Shown piece by piece: positions 25,191 through 34,273 of a stretch of DNA of 64,000 nt. Origin of the DNA: Microbispora hainanensis (GTDB taxonomy: Bacteria; Actinomycetota; Actinomycetes; Streptosporangiales; Streptosporangiaceae). A model generated the notes under the pieces. That model worked only from the letters and a program-made list of their open reading frames with translations. It did no database searches and was not told the DNA's origin. Location: the NCBI RefSeq assembly GCF_006874475.1, contig NZ_VIRM01000028.1, forward strand, positions 49,780-113,779, written 5' to 3'. How positions within the stretch are numbered: position 1 is the first letter of the stretch; every line of letters starts with the position of its first letter. The position numbers and the translations under genes were made by a program.

Positions 25191-26064
25191 CGGCCAGACG
25201 CTCGACCTCGCGCAGAGCGCGGACGAGCTGGGCTACGACCTGTTCACCTTGAGCGACCACCTGCACGGCGGCCGTCCCAGCCTGGAGCCGCTGACCGCCT
25301 TGTCCTGGATCGCCGCCCGCACCAGGACCATCGAGGTCGGCACCAACGTGCTCGGGCTGCCCTACCGCGAGCCCCCCGTCGTGGCGAAGACCGCCGAGAC
25401 GGTCGACCGGCTGTCGGGCGGGCGGCTCGTCCTCGGTCTCGGGGGCGGCGGCTTCGACCACGAGTTCGCCGCGTTCGGGCTCGCCACGCGCAGTCCGGGA
25501 CAGAAGGTCGCGGCGCTGCGGGAGGCTGTCGGGATCATCCGCGGGCTGTGGACGGGGGAGCCGGTCTCGTTCCACGGCGACCACTACACCGTCCGGGACG
25601 CGGTCATCACCCCTGCTGCCCGGCGGCCCATCCCGATCTGGCTCGGCTCCTACGGCCCGCGCTCGCTGGCGCTCACCGGGGAGCTGGCCGACGGATGGCT
25701 GCCCTCGCTCGGGCGCATCTCTTTGGCGCAGGCCACCGCCATGCGCCGTGCCGTACGGCAGGCGGCGCGGGACGCCGGGCGCGACCCCGATTCGATCACA
25801 TGCGCCTGCAACGTCCGGGTCCTCGTCGATCCCTCCAGGCAACCGACCCCTGAGCTCGTCACCGGCGGCGTCGACGCGGTGGTGGACCAGCTCACCGGCA
25901 TCGTCGCGGCGGGCTTCACCTCTCTGCTGCTCGGCCTGCCGACCATGCGTGAGCAGGAGTTCTTCGCCCGGGAGATCATCCCGCAGGTGCGCGAGCGAGC
26001 CGCGAACCTCGCCTCCGGCCTCGCCGGCGCCGGCCCGGCGCCTGGGGCGGGCCGCACGGCATAG
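25191..26064 (+). pseudogene. N-terminally truncated luciferase-like (LLM) flavin/F420 oxidoreductase
   Basis: About 290 residues of an LLM-fold oxidoreductase from 'LDLAQSADELGYDLFTLSDH' to the end. Further motifs are 'VGTNVLGLPYREPPVVAKTAETVDRLSGGRLVLGLG' (split in the TIM barrel) and 'PIPIWLGSYGPRSL'. Strand 1 and its usual start (M-x-x-G-x-x-L/P) are missing and replaced in frame by the MFS fragment. No ribosome site with a suitable start is evident at the junction. GTG codons near 25171 could start a shortened protein, so residual expression cannot be excluded. The substrate would be unknown in any case. Confidence 0.65.
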
Positions 26065-26082
26065 GAGGCCGCGCCCGCGTGA

Positions 26083-26126
26083 GCGAAAGTAGCCGGCGTC
26101 CGTACGAAGGCACGCCGGCCTTTCGC
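26083..26126. terminator. Bulged inverted repeat between LLM remnant and SnoaL gene
   Basis: Left arm 26083-26099 (GCGAAAG-TA-GCCGGCGT) pairs with right arm 26112-26126 (ACGCCGGC-CTTTCGC), giving a 7+8 bp stem with a two-base bulge and a 12-base loop. It stands between convergent genes and could terminate both. Confidence 0.65.
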
Positions 26127-26176
26127 ATGCCGCCGGTGCGAGGCCCCCGCTGTCGCCCCCGGTCACCCGGACCTGC

Positions 26177-26530
26177 TCAGACGGCCGGCCGATAGAAGAA
26201 GGTCCGGCGGCGGTGGATCCGACCGTCGTGGAACTCGAACCAGTCGGCGAAAAGTTCGTTCAGCGGTGCGCCCTCCCTGGACACGCCGCTGAAGTGACCC
26301 CAGCAGAAGCCCTGGAGCCCGCCGCTCATCACGGAGCGCAACTCGTGGACTCCCGCGCCGATCGGACGCTTCGCCTGGTAGAAGTCACAGAGATCGTCCA
26401 CGCCGTTGATCTCGGGGAACCCTGGACGGTCATAGGCGACGTCGCTTGTGACCAGTGTCCTGAGCGTGGCCCAGTCACTCGCGTCGATCGTCGAGAAGAG
26501 TGTTCTGATGAGCTTTTCGTGGGGGTCCAT
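26177..26530 (-). CDS. SnoaL-like/NTF2-fold protein
   Basis: 117 residues with the pattern of SnoaL-like polyketide-cyclase/limonene-epoxide-hydrolase-fold proteins: N-terminal helices ('HEKLIRTLFSTIDASDWATLRTLV'-type, residues 4-27), then 'AYDRPGFPEINGVDDLCDFY' and the closing strands 'FEFHDGRIHRRRTFFYRP'. The ATG follows AAGGAGG closely. It is 21 bases behind the membrane protein gene at 27409-26552, so both are in one leftward transcript, divergent from the protease-NTPase genes. The fold is used as an enzyme or as a binding module; function here is unknown. Confidence 0.75.
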   Translation of the reverse strand: MDPHEKLIRTLFSTIDASDWATLRTLVTSDVAYDRPGFPEINGVDDLCDFYQAKRPIGAGVHELRSVMSGGLQGFCWGHFSGVSREGAPLNELFADWFEFHDGRIHRRRTFFYRPAV

Positions 26531-26551
26531 CGCGCCTCCTTCCGAGGCACC

Positions 26552-27409
26552 TCAATCGGACGCGGGGACAACGTCGGGGGGTTGCAGGTCCGTTTCCGTC
26601 AGCGTTCTCAGCTGCTGATGGTCCATGTCCCGGAACCACGACATGAAGTGCCGGACGAAGAGACCCTCCGGGTCGGTGATGATGAAAATCCCCATGATCT
26701 GGACGGCGTCCTGATCACGCAGTTTCGGGGCGTGTTTGTGAATCTGCCAGATGATCGAGCCGCCGTCCTCGTGTTTGACCAGGACGAAAGACGTGGGGAG
26801 AGTTGCTCGAACCTCGGCGACGCGCAGGCGCTGCGCTCCCCATTTGGAGCTGTGCCTGGCGATGCTCCGGTAGTGATGCAGGTAGGCGGGCGTGAGTTGT
26901 TCGGCGAGGTGTCCGGGGCTGCGGTCGCCGTTGCCGTCGGACTGGATGATCCGGTGATAGGTCACCTCACCGAACCGCCTTTCGAACTCGCTGAGGTAGG
27001 CACGTTGGATATGCGTCCACCGCGGATCGTTGGACGCCTTGAACACCTCCACATAGGAATTGACGGCATAGATCTGGGCGCCGCGCGGGGCTCTGCGGAT
27101 GACTTCGCCCGCATCACGGTGCAGCCTTTCGATGTCCTCGGCGCGGTCGGCCTTGTAATAGGTCGCCTTCAGCCGGGACTCGCCGTTGGCGAGGGAGTGC
27201 ACCGCTTCCTGCAGCTGCGCCACGCTCAAGGGCAGTTGCCGGACGATGTGCTGAAGCGCGACCAGGAGTGCCAGGCCCGACACCGCAAGCAGCCCGACCG
27301 CCGTCCACCCGGCCGCTCCGAGGGGGGAGCCGACAAGGATGACCACCGAACCTCCCAGGGAGGCGGCGTGGACCACCAGCAACGTGACGGCGAACGCCGG
27401 AGAACGCAT
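26552..27409 (-). CDS. Two-helix membrane protein with unfamiliar cytoplasmic domain
   Basis: 285 residues. Two N-terminal hydrophobic segments ('FAVTLLVVHAASLGGSVVILVG', 'AGWTAVGLLAVSGLALLVALQ', both within residues 5-57) are followed by a helical linker and a ~200-residue soluble domain. That domain has 'GAQIYAVNSYVEVFKAS', 'SSKWGAQRLRVAEVRATL', 'SFVLVKHEDGGSIIW' and 'IMGIFIITDPEGLFVRHFMSWF'. The arrangement vaguely recalls phospholipase-D/DUF-type sensor domains, but I see no HxK motif and cannot name the family. The codon usage is somewhat less GC-biased than neighbours. Divergent from the Trypco1-nSTAND pair, it is a candidate membrane sensor or effector of that system. Confidence 0.7.
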   Translation of the reverse strand: MRSPAFAVTLLVVHAASLGGSVVILVGSPLGAAGWTAVGLLAVSGLALLVALQHIVRQLPLSVAQLQEAVHSLANGESRLKATYYKADRAEDIERLHRDAGEVIRRAPRGAQIYAVNSYVEVFKASNDPRWTHIQRAYLSEFERRFGEVTYHRIIQSDGNGDRSPGHLAEQLTPAYLHHYRSIARHSSKWGAQRLRVAEVRATLPTSFVLVKHEDGGSIIWQIHKHAPKLRDQDAVQIMGIFIITDPEGLFVRHFMSWFRDMDHQQLRTLTETDLQPPDVVPASD

Positions 27410-27555
27410 GGGGGAGCCTCCGAGGATGGCCGGTGCGGGGTCCGATCACCCACATCGCGTGAATCACATTGTACGTAATACCGCAACCCCTCTCTCGTCC
27501 GGAGCGTTTACCGATTACCGTTGATATCGGGATCTGTGGGACATTCGGAGGCAAG

Positions 27556-27903
27556 GTGAGTTCAACCCAGGTTCGCATTCCGCTCGGAGACGGACAATCC
27601 GGCACTAGTAACTATCTAATAGCCGAAATAGACGCAAATGACGCGCTGGAGCTGGCCTCTTCGGGTATCGACGGAAGGCTGGAAGAGGCTTCGCGGTCGC
27701 TGTCAGCGGCTCTGGACGACATCAGACCCGTCATCGAAACGATAATGACGAAACTCCAGACGGCCGCTCGCCCGCCCAAGGAGATCCAGGTGGAGTTCGG
27801 CCTGAAGTTCGGCGGTGAGTTGGGGTTGATCTTCACGAAGGGAACCGCCGAAGCGTCGTTCAACGTCACGATGACCTGGGCTCCACCGAATCCGGCCTCA
27901 TGA
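27556..27903 (+). CDS. Trypsin-co-occurring domain (Trypco1/CU044_2847-like) protein
   Basis: 115 residues from GTG 27556, preceded by GGAGGCAA. The core '[53 protein letters not shown]' (read as consecutive pieces, residues ~55-107) has the 'helix, then V-x-F-G-x-K ... F-x-V-T-M-x-W' layout of the Trypco1/CU044_2847 family, found next to trypsin-like proteases in predicted conflict systems. The stop overlaps the protease-NTPase ATG by four bases (ATGA). The upstream 146-base divergent region is unusually AT-rich for this genome and should hold the promoters. It probably acts as an adaptor or regulator of the protease. Confidence 0.78.
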   Translation: MSSTQVRIPLGDGQSGTSNYLIAEIDANDALELASSGIDGRLEEASRSLSAALDDIRPVIETIMTKLQTAARPPKEIQVEFGLKFGGELGLIFTKGTAEASFNVTMTWAPPNPAS

Positions 27904-30900
27904 CCGGAAGCGGATCCCGGCCGGAACGTGCGACGGTCCGCATCCTCGCAGACGGCAAACGGCCTGTGGGCCTTGGCTTCCTGGTCGGTCAGAAACAGAT
28001 CGTGACATGCGCGCATGTCATCAACTCGGCGCTCGGCCGGGAACGGCGTGAATCGGCCGGACCCCCGGATGGCACTCTGATCTTCGTCGACTTTCCGCTC
28101 GGGGGCGACGGTCGCCACAGCCACGTCCGTCCGGCGGCGATCGTCAGGTGGCGGCCGGACGGTGTCCACCCCTTCGAGTGGAGCGACGTCGCCGGCCTGG
28201 AGCTGCTGGAGCCGCCGCCTCCGTCGACTGCCCCGGCCAGGCTTCGCGTGTCCAGTAGCCCGGCCGGGACATCCGTCCAGGTATGGGGTTTCCTGCATGA
28301 CCGGCGAATGATGGGGCACGTCACCGGCGAGCTTCTCGGGGCGGCCGACCCCGTTCGCAGCCAGGTCGATCAGCGAATCACATCACGTATGACGGCCGCG
28401 CCCGGGTTCAGCGGGGGGCCGGTCTGGCACACGGACAGCGGTGAGGTCGTGGGCATGCTCCAGGCCATCGCCGGTGACCAGCAGATCTACATGATCGGAC
28501 TGCATGCGCTCGCCGCAGCCTGGCCCGCAGTCCTTCACCGGCCGCCCCGCAATCCCTACCGTGGGCTGTTGCCCTTCGAAGAGCCGGACGCCGAGCTGTT
28601 CTTCGGCCGCGCCGACTTCGTCGAGCAACTCGTCGATGACGCCAGGTCCCGCAGGCTGCTCGCCGTGACGGGCCCTTCGGGCTGCGGGAAGTCGTCCGTG
28701 GTGAACGCGGGGCTCATCCCCCGGCTCCGCCGTGAATCCTCGGTGCACGCTGTGCGCCTCCGGCCGGGAGACCTGCCGATGTTCGCGCTGGCACGTGAGT
28801 TCGCCGCCGCCGAAGGCCGCGACATCCAGGTCCAGCAGTCCCAGATCGAGCAGTGGCGTTCTCGCCTGCTGGAGCTGGGCCTGCGGGACGCGGGGCGCCG
28901 GCTGGCGATCGGGCTGAGCGTGGATCGGCTGGTCGTGGTGGTCGACCAGGCCGAGGAGGTTCTCACGCGCTGCAGCGACATAGAGGAACGTTCCGCCTTC
29001 CTCGACCTGCTGGCGGAGACCGCCACCGAGCTGAGGCCGTCGGAACAGGCCGACGTCACCGTCGTCCTGACCATCCGGGAGGAGCACTTCGGCGGTCTGC
29101 TCCAGCACCAACGCCTCGGTGGGTATCTTCAGATGCGTTCCCGGGTGCTGCGTGCGCTCTCCGATGTGGACCTCCGAACCGCCATCACCGAACCCGCACG
29201 CCTGGCCGATCCCGAACACCCCGTGGTGTGCGACGAGGACCTGATCGAAGCGCTCTGCGTGGATTTCGGCCGGCAGCCGGGACGCCTGCCGCTCCTCCAG
29301 TTCGTGCTGCACAGCATGTGGCCCCTCCAGGACCCACCGCGGCGGCTGACGCGGAAGACCTACGACGACATGGGCGGGGTGAGCGCCCTTTCGAAGTACG
29401 CCGACGAGGTCATCGACAGCCTCCCGAAACGACAGCGAGACGCGGCAGAGCGGATTTTCACCATGCTGGTCACTCCGGGCACGAGCGACTATGCACAACC
29501 GGTGCGCCAGGACCGGCTCTCGCCGGACGACCTGGAGGTGGCCGGGATCCTGCACGACAAGCGGCTGGTGACCTTCAACGGCGAGACGGTCGAAGTCGTC
29601 CACGAGGCGTTGCTCCGCGGTTGGGATCGCCTGCAGGATTTGCTGGCACGGGACAGCGAGGTCCTCGCCATGGTGGGGGTGATCCAGGGCTACAAGTCCC
29701 AATGGGAGGAACACAACCGGGATCCCAAATTCGTGTTGCCCGCGCCGCTGCTCGATCGCGCCTTCCAGGTGGTGGAGGAGCATCCGCACCATGCGATGGA
29801 CGTCATGCCCTACGTCGTCCACAGCATGGAGGTGCACCGTGAGGAACAGCGCAACCAAGAGCGCCTTCTCGCGTACAACGAGGCGACGCGCCTGGCCGAG
29901 CAATCCGAGTTCGCCCGGTTCTCCCCGACGGAGACCCCGACCGCGGCGCTGGAGCTCGCCATCCGCTCCCTGCGGCGCATGCCCCTGTTCAAGGGGGATC
30001 GGGCACTGCGCGAGGCGCTCGCCAACACGACGAAGCCCGGACTTCGCCTTGAGCACGACGACGCCGTGCGCTGCGTGGCGTACAGCCCCGAGGGATCCCA
30101 TCTCGCGACGGCGGGCTTCGACGGCACTGTATGCGTGTGGGAGGCGGCCACCGGACGGGCGCGAGTGACCATCCGGAACGCGACGGCCGTCTGGTCGATC
30201 GCCTTCAGCCCCGACGGGAAACTCCTCGCCACAGGTGGTCACGAGGATCAGGCGAAGATCTACGACGTGTGGACGGGAAGGCCCATCGCCTCGCTGCCGC
30301 ACAGCGACACCGTATGGGCCGTGGACTTCAGCCCGGACGGCCGATTCCTCGCCACCGCGTGCGGCGACGGAAAGGCACGGTTGTGGGACCCCAGTGGCGG
30401 GCGTCTGGTCGCGACGATGGCGCACGACGACGTCGTGCGCAATCTGGCGTTCCACCCCAAGGGCAGCGTGCTCGCGACTGCGAGCGCTGACGCGACCGTG
30501 GGCCTCTGGACCGTCCCCACCGGCGCGGAGATCGCGCGGCTGCCTCACGACGGATGGGTCCGTGCTGTGGTCTTCAGCGCCGACGGCGCGCTCGCCTCGG
30601 CCAGCCGCGACGAGCGGGCGCGGATCTGGACGGCGGAAAGGATCAACAATATCGTCGCGACCGAGGGGCGAACCCGCATCCAGGAAGAGAACCGGCTCAA
30701 GCACGGCGGCTGGGTTCGCACCGTGGCCTTCAGCCCGGACGGCAGCCTTCTCGCCACCGCCGGCCGTGACGGAAGTGCACGCATCTGGGACGCGCAGAGC
30801 GGAACACCGATCCAGCACCTGCACCATGAAGGCTCAGTGGAGAGCATCGCCTTCAGTCCTGATGGCACCCGGCTCGCCGTCGCCGGGGACAGCAGGACCG

Positions 30901-32051
30901 CGTACGTCTGGGACGCGCGTACGGGAAACGAAGCCGCACGGGTCACGCATGACGGACCGGTCAACTGGGTGGTCTTCAGCCCGGACGGGGCCAAGCTGGC
31001 CACCGCCGGCGCCGATGCGTCGGCCTGTGTGTGGAATGTCCACGCCTCGGATGAGATCGCACGCCTGACGCATGACTCCTGGGTCGAGGCGGTCGCCTTC
31101 GATCACCGGGGCACTCGGGCGGCCACGGCATGCTATTGCGGCGAAGTCCAGGTCTGGGATGTCGCGTCGGGAACCAGCATGTCCGGCTACTCCCACACGG
31201 GACCTGCGCAGTCCGTGGCGTTCTCCCCTGACGGAAGGGTGCTCGCCAGCGCGGGTGCCGACGGCTACGCCCGCGTGCGGGAACTCGACACGGGCCGTGA
31301 GATCGCGGAGCTACCGCATCCCGACTGGATAAGAAGCATCGCGCTGAGCCCCGACTCACGCCTGCTCGCTACAGGTGGCGCCGATCGGATCGCTCGCATC
31401 TGGGAGATCGAGACCGGGAACTTCATCGCGCGGTTCCCCCACGACGACACGGTATGGGGTGTCGAGTTCAGCCCGGACGGGAAGCTGCTGGCCACGGCCT
31501 GCGCGGACAGGTGCGCACGCGTGTGGTCGATCGCCGATGGTGAGGTCCGCAGAGTGCTGCGGCACACCGACATCGTCTGGGGTGTCAGCTTCGCACGAGG
31601 GGGAACGAGGCTGGCCACGGCCAGCGGCGAATTCGCGCGCATCTGGTCGGTTCACGGGGAAGATGCCCCATTGCGCATCCGGCACGACGCCGTGGTGGAG
31701 TCGGTGGCCTTCAGCCCTGACGGCAGCCACCTCGCGGCAGGGTGTCAGGACGGTGATGTACGAATATGGTCCGTGCGTGGCGCCCAGGGGCCGTCCGAGG
31801 TGGCACGAGTGAGGCACGAAGAAGCCGTGTGGGGCCTGTCCTTCAGCCCGGACGGCCAGTATCTCGCCACGGCCAGCCGGGACAGCACGGCCCGCATCTG
31901 GCCGGCGACCTCGACCGCCCTGATCGAACTCGCGACCCGGCATCTCGCTCGGCCGATCCCCGAGGACGACCGACCACGGCCGACGCGCGCGACGGGGGTC
32001 CGCAGCACCCGTACGACGTGGGCGGTCACCCGCAGGTGGTCGTCGCCGTAG
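27900..32051 (+). CDS. Trypsin-like protease - nSTAND NTPase - WD40 repeat protein
   Basis: 1383 residues in three parts. (a) Residues ~10-185: trypsin-like protease with an intact triad H39 ('VTCAHVIN'), D96 ('[10 protein letters not shown]') and S171 ('GFSGGPVW'). (b) ~190-650: nSTAND1-type P-loop NTPase, beginning '[20 protein letters not shown]', Walker A GPSGCGKS at 258-265, Walker B '[11 protein letters not shown]' with D349, then helical region. (c) ~715-1350: I count 15 WD40 repeats, each with 'H-D..V..V.FSPDG..LATA..D..ARIW'. STAND proteins of this design are predicted sensors in which ligand binding to the propeller triggers oligomerisation and effector activation; here the effector is the protease. 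The final ~30 residues after 'PIPEDD' look non-native (antisense to a truncated gene). Confidence 0.9.
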   Translation: MTGSGSRPERATVRILADGKRPVGLGFLVGQKQIVTCAHVINSALGRERRESAGPPDGTLIFVDFPLGGDGRHSHVRPAAIVRWRPDGVHPFEWSDVAGLELLEPPPPSTAPARLRVSSSPAGTSVQVWGFLHDRRMMGHVTGELLGAADPVRSQVDQRITSRMTAAPGFSGGPVWHTDSGEVVGMLQAIAGDQQIYMIGLHALAAAWPAVLHRPPRNPYRGLLPFEEPDAELFFGRADFVEQLVDDARSRRLLAVTGPSGCGKSSVVNAGLIPRLRRESSVHAVRLRPGDLPMFALAREFAAAEGRDIQVQQSQIEQWRSRLLELGLRDAGRRLAIGLSVDRLVVVVDQAEEVLTRCSDIEERSAFLDLLAETATELRPSEQADVTVVLTIREEHFGGLLQHQRLGGYLQMRSRVLRALSDVDLRTAITEPARLADPEHPVVCDEDLIEALCVDFGRQPGRLPLLQFVLHSMWPLQDPPRRLTRKTYDDMGGVSALSKYADEVIDSLPKRQRDAAERIFTMLVTPGTSDYAQPVRQDRLSPDDLEVAGILHDKRLVTFNGETVEVVHEALLRGWDRLQDLLARDSEVLAMVGVIQGYKSQWEEHNRDPKFVLPAPLLDRAFQVVEEHPHHAMDVMPYVVHSMEVHREEQRNQERLLAYNEATRLAEQSEFARFSPTETPTAALELAIRSLRRMPLFKGDRALREALANTTKPGLRLEHDDAVRCVAYSPEGSHLATAGFDGTVCVWEAATGRARVTIRNATAVWSIAFSPDGKLLATGGHEDQAKIYDVWTGRPIASLPHSDTVWAVDFSPDGRFLATACGDGKARLWDPSGGRLVATMAHDDVVRNLAFHPKGSVLATASADATVGLWTVPTGAEIARLPHDGWVRAVVFSADGALASASRDERARIWTAERINNIVATEGRTRIQEENRLKHGGWVRTVAFSPDGSLLATAGRDGSARIWDAQSGTPIQHLHHEGSVESIAFSPDGTRLAVAGDSRTAYVWDARTGNEAARVTHDGPVNWVVFSPDGAKLATAGADASACVWNVHASDEIARLTHDSWVEAVAFDHRGTRAATACYCGEVQVWDVASGTSMSGYSHTGPAQSVAFSPDGRVLASAGADGYARVRELDTGREIAELPHPDWIRSIALSPDSRLLATGGADRIARIWEIETGNFIARFPHDDTVWGVEFSPDGKLLATACADRCARVWSIADGEVRRVLRHTDIVWGVSFARGGTRLATASGEFARIWSVHGEDAPLRIRHDAVVESVAFSPDGSHLAAGCQDGDVRIWSVRGAQGPSEVARVRHEEAVWGLSFSPDGQYLATASRDSTARIWPATSTALIELATRHLARPIPEDDRPRPTRATGVRSTRTTWAVTRRWSSP

Positions 32052-32191
32052 GTGTCCGCGTCGTGGGTCAGGAGCGCGCCGACGATCGCACTGGTCGCGC
32101 AGGCGACGATCATCAGGAGTGCGGCGGCGAGGACGCGTCCGGCCGAGGATGTGCGCACGATGCCTCCCAGGCGGGCGTCAGAGGCCGACAT
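31980..32191 (-). pseudogene. Truncated single-helix membrane protein downstream of lysA
   Basis: Reading leftward from ATG 32191, which overlaps the lysA end, the frame begins MSASDARLGG and contains one membrane segment ('VLAAALLMIVACATSAIVGALL'), then a short charged stretch. It collides head-on with the 3' end of the WD40 gene: from about 31980 leftward the frame is only antisense to WD40 codons. I infer that insertion or deletion at this point truncated the gene and gave the WD40 protein a new tail. Weakly supported. Confidence 0.35.
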
Positions 32192-33506
32192 CGCGGCGCA
32201 GCAGGTCCTCGAGGCCCTCGCGGCGGACGACGAGGCGGGCCTTGCCCCGGCTCACGGCGACGACCGGCGGGCGCCCGGTCATGTTGTACGTCGAGGCCAT
32301 CGAGTGGTTGTAGGCGCCGGTGGCGGCGACGGCGAGCACGTCGCCGGGGTGGATGTCGGCGGGCAGCGCGGCGGCCTCGGCCAGCATGTCCCCGCTCTCG
32401 CAGTGGTGGCCGACCACGGTGAAGTCGCGCGCGCCCTCGTGCGTCGTCCGGCCGATCATGCGCATCTCGTACCGCGAGCCGTACATCGCGGGCCGGGGAT
32501 TGTCGCTCATGCCTCCGTCGACCGCGACGTACGTGCGGCGCAGCCCCTTCTTGACCGCGATCACCCGATAGAGCGTCACACCGGCGGGCCCGGCGACGGC
32601 CCGCCCGGGTTCGACGGTCAGCCGCGGCGCCGGCAGGCCGATGCCGGCGCAGCGCCCCTCGACGGTCGCGGCCAGCGAAACGAGCCGGGCTGGAGCCAGG
32701 CCGGCCTGCCCGCTCGTGTAGGCGATCGCGTGACCGCCGCCGAGATCGAGCTGGGGAAGCGTCACCCCGTGCGCGTCGCGGATCCGTGCGAGCTGGTCCA
32801 CCAGCACGCGTGCGCACTGCTCGTACGGCTCGACCGCGGTGATCTGGGACCCCAGATGGCAGTGCAGGCCGACCAGCTCCAGGCGTGGCTGGTGGAGGAT
32901 CCGGTTCACCGCCTCCCGCGCCCCACCGGCCGCTATCGACAGCCCGAACTTGTGGTCCTCCCCACCGGTGCGGATGGCGGCGTGCGCCCCGGCTTCGATG
33001 TCGGGAATCACCCGCACCAGCACCTTCTGCCTCATCCCTGCGGGGACGAGCGCGGCGAGACGGTTGATCTCGGCGAGATCGTCGATGACGATGCGGCCGA
33101 CCCGCTCCTCCACCGCCGCGCGCAGGTCCGCCGGGGTTTTGGCGTTGCCGTGGAAGATGATCCGGTCCGCGGGGAAGCCGGCGGACCTCGCCACGGCAAG
33201 CTCACCGGCCGAGCACACGTCGAGGGCGAGCCCCTCATATCGGACCCAGGCGGCCATCGCGCGGCACCAGAAGGCCTTCGCGGCGTACGCGACCTCGGCC
33301 CGGGGCAGCGCGGCGCGGTAGGCGCGGCAGCGCAGGCGCACGTCGGCCTCGTCCATGACGTACGTGGGGGTGCCGAAGCGCTCGGCCACCTCCATCAGGT
33401 CGACGCCGCCGACCTCGGCGTGCCCACCGGGGCCGAAGCGCGCGGTGGCCGGCCAGGGGCCGTGGGCCGTCTCCGTCGTACGCGGAGGTGGGATCAGCAG
33501 GCTCAT
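32178..33506 (-). CDS. lysA: Diaminopimelate decarboxylase (PLP, fold type III)
   Basis: 442 residues with alanine-racemase-like barrel and C-terminal beta domain. PLP Lys in 'VAYAAKAFWC', 'LVGLHCHLGSQI', 'LDLGGGHAIAY', 'LTVEPGRAVAG', 'HHCESGDML' and the closing 'GAYNHSMASTYNMTGRPP' are typical of LysA. It converts meso-diaminopimelate to L-lysine. It starts with an ATG overlapping the stop of an Lrp-family gene (ATGA), an unusual partnership since lysA commonly sits with argS, hom and thrC in actinomycetes; this may be a second, regulated copy. Related decarboxylases acting on other diamino acids cannot be fully excluded. Confidence 0.86.
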   Translation of the reverse strand: MSLLIPPPRTTETAHGPWPATARFGPGGHAEVGGVDLMEVAERFGTPTYVMDEADVRLRCRAYRAALPRAEVAYAAKAFWCRAMAAWVRYEGLALDVCSAGELAVARSAGFPADRIIFHGNAKTPADLRAAVEERVGRIVIDDLAEINRLAALVPAGMRQKVLVRVIPDIEAGAHAAIRTGGEDHKFGLSIAAGGAREAVNRILHQPRLELVGLHCHLGSQITAVEPYEQCARVLVDQLARIRDAHGVTLPQLDLGGGHAIAYTSGQAGLAPARLVSLAATVEGRCAGIGLPAPRLTVEPGRAVAGPAGVTLYRVIAVKKGLRRTYVAVDGGMSDNPRPAMYGSRYEMRMIGRTTHEGARDFTVVGHHCESGDMLAEAAALPADIHPGDVLAVAATGAYNHSMASTYNMTGRPPVVAVSRGKARLVVRREGLEDLLRRDVGL

Positions 33507-33970
33507 CTCGTTCTCTTCTCCGCCAGGAGCGCCTGGCCGAGTCCGGTGACCGTTCGGGTCACGATCTGGGTGAAGGTGGTGTCGGCGCCCGCCTCGCGGA
33601 GCGTCGCCACCGCCAGTTCGAGGTCGTCCATGCTCCGGCAGGCCACCCGTACCTCGATGTCGGCGTCGCCGAGCAGGACCAGCGCGCTCAGCACCGCGGG
33701 TATCTCGCGCAGCCGCCGCTCGTAGGTTCCGCAGGTCACGCCGTGGCGCAGCCGGACGCGTACGAGGGCCTGGATCGGCCGGCCCAGCGCCGCCGGGTCC
33801 ACCTCGACGCGGATGGCGGCCAGCGCGCCGCTGTCGCGCAGCCTGCGCAACCGGACGGAGACCGTGCTGTCGCCGAGCGCGAGGTCGCGGGCGAGGGCCC
33901 GCACCGGAGCGCGGCCGTCCCGGGCGAGCGCCTGGAGCAGCGACCGGTCGACGTCGTCGAGCGTTTTCAC
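33503..33970 (-). CDS. Lrp/AsnC-family regulator
   Basis: 155 residues from GTG 33970, about nine bases after AGGAAGG. The N-terminal HTH ('LDDVDRSLLQALARDGRAPVRALARDLALGDSTVSVRLRRL' region, residues 3-44) precedes a RAM-type ligand domain ('VRVRLRHGVTCGTYERRLREIPAV'). Its last codons overlap lysA, so both are one transcript; lysine or another amino acid is a sensible effector. The amino-acid/APC-type permease transcribed the other way may also be a target. Confidence 0.86.
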   Translation of the reverse strand: MKTLDDVDRSLLQALARDGRAPVRALARDLALGDSTVSVRLRRLRDSGALAAIRVEVDPAALGRPIQALVRVRLRHGVTCGTYERRLREIPAVLSALVLLGDADIEVRVACRSMDDLELAVATLREAGADTTFTQIVTRTVTGLGQALLAEKRTR

Positions 33971-34056
33971 CGCACACCGCCTTCCTGAACAGCCCTGCCA
34001 CGCTGAACGGGCAAACAACCCCGAAAGGGACACACGACACGCTAAGCATGGAACAC

Positions 34057-34068
34057 CCCATGAATGGG
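34057..34068. promoter_or_regulatory. Short inverted repeat between Lrp and permease genes
   Basis: CCCAT-GA-ATGGG in the 303-base divergent gap, a size and place compatible with an Lrp-type half-site pair. The same gap also contains two TTGACG hexamers at about 34175-34195, which could be -35 elements of the permease promoter. No further gene seen in the gap. Confidence 0.3.
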
Positions 34069-34273
34069 CGATCCTGACGCGATTCCTACGGCGGGCCCGT
34101 CGAATCCGACGCCCGATTGACGTTCGTCACCGGCCGTCCCGTCGTCACGGAGCGTGGTCGGACGACTTCCGCTCTTGACGCGTTCTTGACGCCCTGACCT
34201 CGTCGTTCGCGGTGATTGCGCCAGTAGTGTGCATGCGTTCATTGACGCGATGTTGATACCGGAGGTGGCCAGG

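Noticed and set aside
24868..26166. A 432-codon leftward frame ending in a MarR tail
   Set aside because: Only the last ~65 codons resemble MarR; the rest is antisense to the LLM oxidoreductase.
28383..30827. Long leftward frame opposite the WD40 gene
   Set aside because: Its apparent repeats are only the complement of the WD40 repeats.
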